Below, in pieces: positions 38,248 to 46,936 of a DNA stretch of 64,000 bases. The translations under genes and the position numbers were made by a program. This DNA is from Stieleria sp. JC731. Lineage in GTDB: Bacteria; Planctomycetota; Planctomycetia; Pirellulales; Pirellulaceae. Where the stretch lies: contig NZ_JAJKFQ010000002.1 in assembly GCF_020966635.1 (NCBI RefSeq), forward strand, positions 868,001-932,000, given 5' to 3'. The notes beneath the pieces were generated by a model. It was not told the origin of the DNA, ran no database searches, and saw only the letters and a list, made by a program, of their open reading frames with translations. Within the stretch, counting starts at the first letter, position 1; each line of letters opens with the position of its first letter.

Positions 38248-39537
38248 ATGCGTTCGTTTTGCCTGATCCTGTTGCTCGCAGCGATACCCTTGGTCAGCTC
38301 CGCTCAAGCACAAACGGCTGAATCGCAAACCGCCGTTTCGCCAAACCAGTGCAGGAACCTTCTTCAAACCAGCTTGGTCGATTTTTACCTTCCGGCCAGT
38401 TTGGACAAAAAATTTGGTGGGTACCACGAAGAGCTCGATCGTGCAGGTGACTTTGTCGGCGGTGACAAATTTTTGACAATGCAGGCTCGCCAACTGTGGT
38501 TTTTTAGCACGCTAGCGATCAACGACATTCGACGTCAAGAATCACTCAGCGCTGCTGATTTTGGCTACAAGTTTCTTCGCGAACACTTCTACGATCCTGA
38601 TCACGGAGGCTATATCACGAAGACGAAACAGGGCGGCGAATCACTGGACGAACGCAAGCATGTCTATCCCAATGCCTTTGTCATTTATGCCTTGGTCGAA
38701 TACGCTCGAGCGACCGGGAAGGACGCTCCCCTGGATCAGGCGAAGGAGCTTTTCGAAACACTGGAAGAGCATTGCTATGACAAAGATTTTGGAGGCTACC
38801 AAGAATTCTTTTACAAAGATTGGAGCATTGTCACGGACCCAAAAGAGTCTGGATACGTCGGTGCGATCAACACAAAAACATATAATTCACATCTTCACCT
38901 GTTAGAGGCCTTCACCGAGCTTTATAAAGAAACGCACGACGAGTTGGTCGGACGTCGACTTGGCGAATTGATCACGATCAACACGTTGACGGTGAAGCAT
39001 CCCAAGTTTGCCTGCAACATTGATGGCTGGAATCGGCAATGGCAAATGATCCAAAGTCCTGCCAACCTACGTGCGAGCTATGGTCATGATGTGGAATGTG
39101 CTTGGCTGGTACTCGAAGCCGCAAAGGCACTCGGCCAAAGCACGTCCATACTGGAAAGCTGGGCGATCTCAACCTGCCAACATTCCCTCCAATACGGATA
39201 CGACGAAAAGCACGGCGGATTCCACTACACCGGGACTCTGGGTCAGCCGAGTGACGAAACCAAGAAAGTTTGGTGGACTCAAACCGAAGCCATGGTAGCC
39301 ATGCTAACGCTTTACCAAATCACTGGTGAAGAACAATACAAACGACGATTTGAAGAGACCTATCGGTTTTGCGAAAAGTACCACGTTGCCGATGAAGGCG
39401 GCTGGTGGAACACACTGACGGTTGATGGAAAACCCGATCGATACCCCAGCCGCACCAGCATGTGGCAAGGTGCCTATCACAATGCTCGCGCGTTAATTCG
39501 ATGTGAACAACTCTTGAAACAGACCAGCACGAATTGA
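38248..39537 (+). CDS. Secreted AGE-family epimerase (N-acylglucosamine/cellobiose 2-epimerase-like)
   Basis: 429 residues with a Sec leader (LILLLAAIPLVSSAQA). An alpha/alpha-barrel of the N-acylglucosamine 2-epimerase family: FGGYHEELDRAGDF, MQARQLWFFSTL, ASYGHDVECAWLVLEAA and WWTQTEAMVAMLTLY. The GHD(V/I)E segment is as in cellobiose or mannobiose 2-epimerases, so a C2 epimerisation of a glucose or mannose residue is likely. Export is unusual for characterised members. Nearby genes degrade hemicellulose. Confidence 0.88.
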   Translation: MRSFCLILLLAAIPLVSSAQAQTAESQTAVSPNQCRNLLQTSLVDFYLPASLDKKFGGYHEELDRAGDFVGGDKFLTMQARQLWFFSTLAINDIRRQESLSAADFGYKFLREHFYDPDHGGYITKTKQGGESLDERKHVYPNAFVIYALVEYARATGKDAPLDQAKELFETLEEHCYDKDFGGYQEFFYKDWSIVTDPKESGYVGAINTKTYNSHLHLLEAFTELYKETHDELVGRRLGELITINTLTVKHPKFACNIDGWNRQWQMIQSPANLRASYGHDVECAWLVLEAAKALGQSTSILESWAISTCQHSLQYGYDEKHGGFHYTGTLGQPSDETKKVWWTQTEAMVAMLTLYQITGEEQYKRRFEETYRFCEKYHVADEGGWWNTLTVDGKPDRYPSRTSMWQGAYHNARALIRCEQLLKQTSTN

Positions 39538-39628
39538 CATGAATTAGAAAGGTGCCCGGCTACCGAACGATCACTTGTGTTGACGAACGAAAACGAAGCT
39601 TTCTGTAACCCGAAACGAGGAATCAGCC

Positions 39629-40411
39629 ATGCTAAACGTACTGATGTTGACAGTCTTGGTCGTCAGCGGCGCAGCCAACGAAAGTCTGCCCGTGGAACCG
39701 ACGAACGAATCCGAACCGCAGGTCTCCAGTCAAGCCTCCTCGCTGACAACCGAATCGGCACAAATTCAACTTCGCTTCGCCAACAACACGATCGTCCCAG
39801 AGGCAATCGCCTCGAAAACAACCGATTCTGAGAACCCTAGCAATGCCAACGGCCCGAGCAATGCCAGCGGACTGAACATTGGCTTCGCCTACGATCCCGG
39901 ACATGGCAAATACGATGGAGCGATCGGTTCGCCAACCGATGTCTGGAATTTTGTCAGCTTGGGAACAACCGCGATTGACTACATGCGCCATCCCAATGCG
40001 ATCGGAAGCACTGCTCGGCTTCGTGTCTCGCGACATGACGGACAATGGGCAGTCGACAGCCATCCCGGAATTTTCCGAGGCTATATCTACGACAACTGTC
40101 GCTGTATCGATCTCGAAGTCAAATTGCTGGACTTAGAACCGGCGAAGTATCGAGCCTATGTCTATGCCCACGGAGATGCTCCGGATCAAAACGCATCCAT
40201 CGAACTGGTTGTCGGAAAGGAACGATATGCTCAAAAGGCAACCGGGACAGACAAGGACGGTGAATTTCAATCGCTGAAACTGACCGAAGGTGTGCACTAC
40301 GTCACATTCGATTTTGAGGTCAAGAAAGGCGAGAAAGTACGCTTCATCAGCCATCGCGACCGCAGCGACTATTCCATGTTCAATGCGATTCAGCTTCAAA
40401 TGATCCCATGA
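39629..40411 (+). CDS. Hypothetical secreted protein
   Basis: 260 residues, not recognised as a named family. A short hydrophobic leader (MLNVLMLTVLVVSGAA) suggests export. Residues 20-85 are rich in S, T, N and E and probably a linker. The rest looks like a beta-sandwich (FAYDPGHGKYDGAIGSPTDVWN, YRAYVYAHGD, VHYVTFDFEVKKGEKVRFIS, ending FNAIQLQMIP), a pattern seen in carbohydrate-associated secreted proteins of planctomycetes. It follows the epimerase by 91 bases and may be co-transcribed. Confidence 0.7.
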   Translation: MLNVLMLTVLVVSGAANESLPVEPTNESEPQVSSQASSLTTESAQIQLRFANNTIVPEAIASKTTDSENPSNANGPSNASGLNIGFAYDPGHGKYDGAIGSPTDVWNFVSLGTTAIDYMRHPNAIGSTARLRVSRHDGQWAVDSHPGIFRGYIYDNCRCIDLEVKLLDLEPAKYRAYVYAHGDAPDQNASIELVVGKERYAQKATGTDKDGEFQSLKLTEGVHYVTFDFEVKKGEKVRFISHRDRSDYSMFNAIQLQMIP

Positions 40412-40418
40412 CTCGGAG

Positions 40419-40780
40419 CCTCATCAGCCGTACCGCGTTAGCGGCGGTTCTTGCACGGACAACCGTGGCTAACGCCAATCGGCTAATCCGAAAATCAAGT
40501 TGGATCAGAGCCTCATCAGCCGCACCGCGTTAGCGGCGGTTCCCGCACGGGAAACCGTGGCTAACGCCAATCGGCTAATCCGAAAATCAAGTTGGATTGG
40601 TCCCTATCAGCCGCACCGCGTTAGCGGCGGTTCTCGCACGGCAACCGTGGCTAACACCAATCGGCTAATTCAAAATCAAGTTGGATTGGTCCCTATCAGC
40701 CGCACCGCGTTAGCGGCGGTTCTCGCGCGGCAACCGTGGCAAACGCCAATCGGCTAATCCAAAACCGAACTGGACCAAAG
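40419..40780. repeat. Tandem array of four ~92-bp hairpin repeats
   Basis: Units start at about 40419, 40511, 40603 and 40692 (periods 92, 92, 89). Each has an imperfect hairpin built from GTTAGCGGCGGTT and AACCGTGGCTAAC around a 10-base loop, with outer arms ...CAGCCG and CGGCTAA... Copies differ at scattered positions and the last has drifted most at its 3' end. The array directly follows the stop codon of the secreted protein. Single copies of such hairpins are common intergenic repeats in planctomycetes; four head-to-tail is more unusual. Confidence 0.85.
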
Positions 40781-41453
40781 CACTAGCGTGCAACACTTTG
40801 GGCTAACAATGCATCTATCGAGACGTTGAATTCTTTGACACGAATCGGCGTTTCGGCACATCGTTTTCGCAGGCAAAAGATGCGTTTTCGCGAGGGATTA
40901 AAGGTTTTTCACCAGCCAACTGAGAGCTTCCGTCACGGCCGCAACGCTCTGGCATTCCCACCAAGACAGAGCGTCTGAACTGATTTCGAAACCTGCCGCC
41001 GCGATGCAAACGCCAGACCGATGCTGCAGATCATCCCATTAATTGCGAATAAACACCTTTATTTACACCTAACTGAGTCGATACAATCTTTCTGCCGTCG
41101 GAATGATGTCGTTCGATCGGATCTCGGATTGGCCAGTAATGGCGACGATTCCTCGATCAAGCGATGGCGAAACAACGCCTGGCAATGAGTTGTCTTTTGC
41201 GGTGTCACTTGAGTCCTTCTAACTCGCAACGTGTGCGTTTTTAGAAACAGACCTCTTCGCTGACATTGGCGAGCGTGAAAGCAACGGTGCAAGGCTATTT
41301 CGCGCGGCGAATCTCAATGGACGATGGTGGATGATTGCCTGTGTTGTTGATGTAACTACGCGGTCAAGACCACTGCGTCTGTAGAACATTCCGATGGAAC
41401 TATTCTTCTCCCTCATCAGCTTTTCAGACTCGTCTTTTCTGACCACCAATCTC
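40781..41453. other. Intergenic, upstream of the xylanase
   Basis: About 670 bases without a supported gene. Minus-strand frames of 64-87 codons are present, with no recognised content. Regulation of the xylanase presumably acts here, but the XylR-like direct repeat was not found again. Confidence 0.4.
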
Positions 41454-42695
41454 ATGCGGTTTGCCAACGTTCTTGCATTCACCCTTCTGGCTACCTTTTT
41501 AAACGATGCGACGGCGCCACACGCATTCGCGCAGGCAGCGTCTGCGCAAACGTCATTAAAACAGCTAGCCGGTCAACGCTTTAAAGTCGGTGTTGGTGTC
41601 AGCGAAAGGATTTTATCGGACCAAGCATGTGCGAACTTGATTCGTCAGCATTTTCAAATCTTGACTCCTGAGAACTGCATGAAACCGCAAGGGATTCATC
41701 CAGAGGAGAACGTGTGGAACTTTGCCGCAACGGATCGTTTTGCATCGTTCGCATCAGAGCACGATTTGGAAATCGTTGGCCATTGTCTGGTCTGGGCAAA
41801 GGACGACCGCACGGATCAGTGGATGAAAGAAGATGCCCAGGGCAACCCCGTGGATCGCTCGACACTGCTGAATCGAATCGAACAGCACGTTGAAACCGTT
41901 GTCAAACGTTATCGTGATCCGGCGTCGATGTGGGACGTCGTCAATGAAGCCTTGGCCGATGGCGACGAAGGCTACTTACGTGATTCCGTCTACACCCAGA
42001 CGACAGGCATTGACTTTATCGACACCGCGTTTCGCGCCGCTCACGCCCATGATCCGGACGCCTTGTTGATTTACAACGACTACAACTGCCACTACCCAAA
42101 CAAACGCAAAAAGCTCGTTCGTTTGCTGACAGAGTTAAAGCAAAGGGGAACACCAGTGCAGGCCTACGGGATGCAGGGACATTTCGAACTTGGCGATGAC
42201 TCGCTCGCACAGCTTCGCGAAACATTTGACGCCTTACGTGAACTAGGAATCAAGGTCGTCGTTTCTGAACTAGATATTGATGTTGTCAAACGTGGTCGTT
42301 GGTGGGCAGACAACAACAAATACCGCGAAGAACTGAAAAGCTACGATCCCTACAAAGATGGATTGCCGGCCGAAATCGAACAGCAACAGATCGAGCAATA
42401 TGTCGCGTTGTTTCGTCTTTTTGATGAATACCAAGACATCATTGCTCGTGTATCGTTTTGGAATCTGCACGACGGGCAGAGTTGGCTGAACTACTTTCCC
42501 TGGGAACGCACCAACTATCCATTGCTGTTCGATCGCGAGCTTCAGCCCAAACCGGCATTCGATGCAGTTGCCGAGGTGCTTCGCACTTCGACGAATTCTT
42601 CGCCGCGTTCGGAGAATGATTCTGCCAAAACGATACCCTCTGTCCCCGCAGCACGGATCTCTGTCCCTATCGGACGGACCATACCCAAGAACTAA
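41454..42695 (+). CDS. Endo-1,4-beta-xylanase (GH10)
   Basis: 413 residues from the ATG at 41454, which places the Sec leader (VLAFTLLATFL) at the start; an ATG 20 codons earlier is open. GH10 barrel with FQILTPENCMKPQGI, VGHCLVWAKD, acid/base E165 in WDVVNEAL and nucleophile E272 in VVVSELDID, then RVSFWNLHDGQSWLNYF. It cuts xylan backbones outside the cytoplasm. The last 30 residues are low-complexity, without a binding module. It forms part of the hemicellulose set with GH51 and the SGNH esterase. Confidence 0.95.
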   Translation: MRFANVLAFTLLATFLNDATAPHAFAQAASAQTSLKQLAGQRFKVGVGVSERILSDQACANLIRQHFQILTPENCMKPQGIHPEENVWNFAATDRFASFASEHDLEIVGHCLVWAKDDRTDQWMKEDAQGNPVDRSTLLNRIEQHVETVVKRYRDPASMWDVVNEALADGDEGYLRDSVYTQTTGIDFIDTAFRAAHAHDPDALLIYNDYNCHYPNKRKKLVRLLTELKQRGTPVQAYGMQGHFELGDDSLAQLRETFDALRELGIKVVVSELDIDVVKRGRWWADNNKYREELKSYDPYKDGLPAEIEQQQIEQYVALFRLFDEYQDIIARVSFWNLHDGQSWLNYFPWERTNYPLLFDRELQPKPAFDAVAEVLRTSTNSSPRSENDSAKTIPSVPAARISVPIGRTIPKN

Positions 42696-42761
42696 TTCTC
42701 ACAGGGGCACCACGATTTAATCCGCACCGCGTCATCGACGCTTTACTTACAACAAAGTCCG

Positions 42762-43202
42762 ATGGAACCTCAAACAGATCTACCACTCGCTCTCCGCGCC
42801 GCATACCTAAGCCTTCATCGAAACAGCGACGCCTGTTTTAGCGATCATGGCATCACCGCGGACCAATTTGTTCTGATGTCAGCACTCGCCGAAGGCAATG
42901 CACTGACACAACGTGAATTGGCTTGCCGAATCTCATCTGACCCCAGCACGATCCGCGCGATGCTGGTCCTGCTGGAAGACCACGGCATGGTGCGACGCAA
43001 ACCGCACCCAACGGACTCGCGAGCGAAAACGGTTTCCCTGACCGCAGCTGGAAAACGCAAGGTCAAGAAGCTTGGCAACGCCGGCCAACCGATCCGTGAC
43101 TGCATGTACGAGGCGTTATCGCCGGCGGAAGCGAAGAAGCTGGTCAAATTGCTTGGTAAGGTCTCCGACGCGTTGAAAGACTATCAATCGTCCTGCGTTT
43201 AA
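42762..43202 (+). CDS. MarR family transcriptional regulator
   Basis: 146 residues. The winged helix-turn-helix core is ALTQRELACRISSDPSTIRAMLVLLEDHGMVRRKPHPTDSRAKTVSLTAAG, the standard MarR recognition helix and DSR wing. The dimer helices flank it. It lies 66 bases behind the xylanase on the same strand and may control that gene or the esterase after it; the ligand is unknown. Confidence 0.9.
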   Translation: MEPQTDLPLALRAAYLSLHRNSDACFSDHGITADQFVLMSALAEGNALTQRELACRISSDPSTIRAMLVLLEDHGMVRRKPHPTDSRAKTVSLTAAGKRKVKKLGNAGQPIRDCMYEALSPAEAKKLVKLLGKVSDALKDYQSSCV

Positions 43203-43368
43203 CGACCGGTTGATCTAAGGTTTGATCACTCACAATGTCGCTTTCGATTCCGCAAATCTAGCGGGAAAGAGCGCTGCGTTCACGGAGTGAAGGGGCGACA
43301 ATTGGAAATCAATTGGCTGCGAAGCCATGCGTTTGCCTCACCGACCGACCACTCCGCTGTCTTGTCCA

Positions 43369-44793
43369 ATGAAATACATTGCTCTGCTTGCGATCACGGT
43401 TGCATCGTTTTCGATCTCATGGGCCGAAGAGTTTCCTCCGCCGACAGATTTCGGAACCCCCGAACAACTCGGTCGCGGTGTTCAACGCACCATGACCTTG
43501 CTTGCCAGCAGCACACCGTCTGAACGTCACACCGTTCGGATCTTGCTTTACGGACAATCGATCACCGCAGGGCAATGGGGCGTGCAGCTAGAGCAGCACT
43601 TGCGAAAGACCTATCCCAACGCAAACTTGATCTACGATCGCCGGCCTTTGTCGGGATACTCCACAGAGCGACTTGTCAAAACCTCCGAAGCGGACCTCTA
43701 TCCCGCATACGCTGATCTCGTCATCTTTCATGACTATGGCAACAACGAAGATTACGAGACGATGATTCGAAAACTTCGTGAGCAGACGACATCAGAAATC
43801 CTGATCCAAGGAGATCACTTTCGTCGCTCCGAACAACTCGTCGATGAAACCGATTTGTCCGCGATCGAGTCGCGATCACAGATATGGGCGGCACAACGCA
43901 ACCTTTCTTTTCTGCCATCGATTGCCGACAAATATGGATGCGGCTACGAGGATCGCCGAGGCCCTTGGCTAAGGTACCTGCGCAAGAATCAACTTGAACC
44001 CGGACAGCTGGTCAAAGATGACGTGCACCCCAATGAGCACGGCACCTATTTGATGACCGAGCTTGTGAAGGCTTACCTGGTACCGCGTGAGGATGTAAAG
44101 CTTGATCCGATGAACTGTGGCTACGTCACAACGATCCCGGTCGAAGACATCGATAATGTTTCGGAAGGTCGAATTGAGTTTCCCTTTGATGGAAATCGAA
44201 TCGATGTCGTTTTCAAAGACGGGGCGAAAGCCGAATGTAAAGTCTTGATTGACGGTCACCCACCACTGGATGACCCAAGCATGTTTTACCATGGCCGCAA
44301 TCGCGTCAAATGGCGCGACACGCCGATTCCCCCCGGACCATGGCCACCGGCATTGAAAGTCGGCTTCAACAAGCCTTTGGTTGACGAGTCATGGACGTTG
44401 CTCGCGCAGCAAGATCCCCAAAAGCCGACAGCCTATACGTTCGAGGTCGTCGGTTCGGTCACCGGCCCTGATGGAAGTGGACGAACGGATGAGCCCTTCA
44501 TTTCCAACTCTGGCCGAGTCGTGATCGAGGCTGAAGACTGGGACGTGCAGTTCGCCATTGTTGCGTTGCGACGCCTGGATTCACTGCCAAGCGAATTTCA
44601 AATCGATTGGAACGTCATCAAGCAGGCGACCGATGTCGCTAAAACTCCAGATGTTGCGGTAGGAGTCGAACCGACAGTCACCGTGGCACAGCGAATCGTT
44701 GACGGCCATCATCGCGTCGAACTGCAAGGCGACGTGAATGCGGTAAAGGCGTTGCGTGTGTACTCGCCTTCAAAATTCCCGCGAGGGAAGTAA
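43369..44793 (+). CDS. Secreted SGNH/GDSL hydrolase, probable carbohydrate esterase
   Basis: 474 residues from the ATG at 43369, which gives a Sec leader (YIALLAITVASFSISWA). The SGNH serine is S64 in YGQSITAGQWG, asparagine lies in HDYGNNEDY, and the Asp-His pair in DDVHPNEHGTYLM. A C-terminal beta-sandwich of about 200 residues follows (PLVDESWTLLAQ, TYTFEVVGSVTGPDGSGRTDEPFIS). Neighbouring xylan enzymes suggest it removes acetyl or similar groups from hemicellulose. The substrate is inferred. Confidence 0.85.
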   Translation: MKYIALLAITVASFSISWAEEFPPPTDFGTPEQLGRGVQRTMTLLASSTPSERHTVRILLYGQSITAGQWGVQLEQHLRKTYPNANLIYDRRPLSGYSTERLVKTSEADLYPAYADLVIFHDYGNNEDYETMIRKLREQTTSEILIQGDHFRRSEQLVDETDLSAIESRSQIWAAQRNLSFLPSIADKYGCGYEDRRGPWLRYLRKNQLEPGQLVKDDVHPNEHGTYLMTELVKAYLVPREDVKLDPMNCGYVTTIPVEDIDNVSEGRIEFPFDGNRIDVVFKDGAKAECKVLIDGHPPLDDPSMFYHGRNRVKWRDTPIPPGPWPPALKVGFNKPLVDESWTLLAQQDPQKPTAYTFEVVGSVTGPDGSGRTDEPFISNSGRVVIEAEDWDVQFAIVALRRLDSLPSEFQIDWNVIKQATDVAKTPDVAVGVEPTVTVAQRIVDGHHRVELQGDVNAVKALRVYSPSKFPRGK

Positions 44794-44798
44794 AGACG

Positions 44799-45374
44799 GT
44801 GAATTTGCCCGAAACCGTTCTGAAGTCATATCAAAATCATTTCGACCAGGTCCGCGCAACCATCGGCTCGAATCTTCATGACGTCTTGCGCGCACATGAC
44901 GGGAAAAACGATGAACTGATGCACTTGCTTGCCCGAGTCGTCGATTGGCGCATTTGCATGAATGAGTCTTTGACTGAACCTGATCGCTTTGTGGCTGCAT
45001 TTAGCGGCTTACGAACAGATGTTCAAAACGGTGGGTTTCACCAGTATTTCCTGAACTCTGCCGGTGATCTTTGGTCTGACTTACTACGGATGCTCATCTT
45101 GGGTGGTGATCACGATGGTGAATCACACTTCAGACGTGTGTTGGACTTGTTTCCCGAATCCAGCCCCAGCACTCACCAAGACACGCGTGCGGAACAACTC
45201 GACCAAATTGACGAAAGATACATGAAGTCCTCCACGTCTCCCTTTGACGAGTTGAACTCCGAGTTCTACAGATCTTGCTTTTATCCTGACGAGAAGACCT
45301 TGATCAAGGCCTTGAAATCGCTCGACGATATCGAGTTTATTCCACTGCATTGCGGCCGAGGCGAAGCGGGCTAA
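44799..45374 (+). CDS. DUF4375 (DMP19-like) protein
   Basis: 191 residues from GTG, five bases behind the esterase stop. The DUF4375 domain is clear (RTDVQNGGFHQYFLNSAGDLW and DELNSEFYRSCFYPDE). Relatives include DMP19, a DNA-mimic protein of Neisseria, but most members have unknown function. It converges on, and overlaps by 38 bases, the AI-2E transporter gene on the other strand. Confidence 0.85.
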   Translation: MNLPETVLKSYQNHFDQVRATIGSNLHDVLRAHDGKNDELMHLLARVVDWRICMNESLTEPDRFVAAFSGLRTDVQNGGFHQYFLNSAGDLWSDLLRMLILGGDHDGESHFRRVLDLFPESSPSTHQDTRAEQLDQIDERYMKSSTSPFDELNSEFYRSCFYPDEKTLIKALKSLDDIEFIPLHCGRGEAG

Positions 45375-46476
45375 GATCGCCCGCCATCAACTTGGCAATC
45401 GATTCGGTCCGGTCGATGCGTTCGAGCACGACTTTTAGCGATGCGGTCATCGGAACGGCGAGCAACATTCCGACGAATCCCCAAATCGCGTACCAGCCCA
45501 TCAGGGCAAGCATGACGACAATCGGATGAAGGTTGAATGACGAGCCCATGATCCGAGGCTCAACCACGTTCCCTCCCACGAATTGAACGCCGCATGCCAA
45601 TACCGTTGCGACAACCATCGAACCGAAACCCAAGTCAGGGCTCAACCAGATAATCGGCAACGGAAGAATGCAGGTAACAAGCGGGCCGAAGTTAGGGATG
45701 TAGTTCAACAGAAATGTTAGCAGTCCCATCAAGACCGCCAGGGGAACACTGAAGATCGCAAGGACCGCCCAGACGGCGATCCCAGTGAAAAGTGAGATGA
45801 TCGTCTTGAGCACGATATACTCGCGAAGCTTGCCTTCGATCAATTTCCACAGTTCGTTGTTTTCTGCGACAGATCGGCTTGCACCGAGAAGCAAGAACAG
45901 CATGTAGATCAACACCACACCGAGTGATCCGCTTAGTGAGATCATTCCGCTGAGCAACCACTCTTTCGCAGATCGAGTCCCTGCGCGGACGGCGATCTGC
46001 AACCGCGAGATGCTTGTCGCTTCCATCTCATCACCTTGCAGACCGGCTGTTGGCAATAACCCAAAACGTTCGGCAATCGTCGCGATGCGTGCTGTCGCGG
46101 CAGCCGCACGCCGCTGATAGGCATCGTCGTTGGCCAACTGATCGATCGAAGAAGCGATCGCGACGCCGAGTGTAAACAACAAGATCACTGTGATTGCGAA
46201 TGCGACGGCAACCGCAGCAAGTCGATTTAGAAACAACCGCCGCTGTAGCAAATCAAGGATTGGCTTGAGGCCGACGGTCAGGAAGATCGCGACAACGAAT
46301 GGGGCCAGTACCGGACGAAGCCAAAACAGCAGCAGGCCGATGGTTGCGGTCGCCATAACGGACAGGCAACGGGACGCCCAACGCAGTTCTACCGCAAGGC
46401 TATCAAACTCCGTTGATCGCTCGAGCTGACGAGGTTGATGGTCTTGTGGATCGTCTGGATACGGAGCTTGTGCCAT
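45337..46476 (-). CDS. AI-2E family transporter (PerM-like)
   Basis: 379 residues from the ATG at 46476 (AGGACAG upstream); a further 17 codons are open. About eight membrane helices, first at ATIGLLLFWLRPVLAPFVVAIFLTVGLKPILDLL. Conserved text: LLTFLLNYIPNFGPLV and VVEPRIMGSSFNLHPIVVMLALMGWYAIWGFVGMLLAVPM. Family members have been linked to export of AI-2 or to ion antiport, so no substrate is assigned. Its 3' end overlaps the convergent DUF4375 gene. Confidence 0.92.
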   Translation of the reverse strand: MAQAPYPDDPQDHQPRQLERSTEFDSLAVELRWASRCLSVMATATIGLLLFWLRPVLAPFVVAIFLTVGLKPILDLLQRRLFLNRLAAVAVAFAITVILLFTLGVAIASSIDQLANDDAYQRRAAAATARIATIAERFGLLPTAGLQGDEMEATSISRLQIAVRAGTRSAKEWLLSGMISLSGSLGVVLIYMLFLLLGASRSVAENNELWKLIEGKLREYIVLKTIISLFTGIAVWAVLAIFSVPLAVLMGLLTFLLNYIPNFGPLVTCILPLPIIWLSPDLGFGSMVVATVLACGVQFVGGNVVEPRIMGSSFNLHPIVVMLALMGWYAIWGFVGMLLAVPMTASLKVVLERIDRTESIAKLMAGDLSPLRLGRNAVE

Positions 46477-46936
46477 CAATTGCTGTCCTGCATGACTTTG
46501 AAAATCCAAGACGGAACAACCCACCAAGACCGTGCAGCGATGCCGATCCTTCCGCCAAAAAGTGCAGGAATAACTTCCGTTCTATGAGAAACGAATTGTA
46601 CCGAAAGTTACTCGATCCGGGACCCGTTCAGCGACTCATCTAATTGCGTGACGGAACCGATTGCTGGTCAGTCCGAAACAAAAGCACCACATCGGGTGAA
46701 TTGGATAGGTTAATTCGCCCATATGCGCCCGCAGCTTACATCAATGGCTGCCAATGGTTGGTTGCGGTCCGTTGCGGGTGTTTGATTCCGATGGGGGCGA
46801 GACAGCGAAGGCTAGGCTGCGTTGGGAACGCTCGCAATTCGATCGATTTACGCGAGGGTTTGCTCAAAACACGCGACCGAATGACTAAGCTTGCTGGTTC
46901 GCAAAAAGGAAATCCTACTCCAGCAAAGAGTGATCG
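46477..46936. other. Intergenic, divergent promoters
   Basis: 460 bases between the transporter (minus) and the metalloprotease (plus). Frames of up to 113 codons are present but look like chance. No repeat or hairpin stands out. Confidence 0.4.

Noticed and set aside
40419-40780. Possible CRISPR array
   Set aside because: Units are contiguous and about 92 bp, with no variable spacers and no cas genes; a tandem hairpin repeat explains it.
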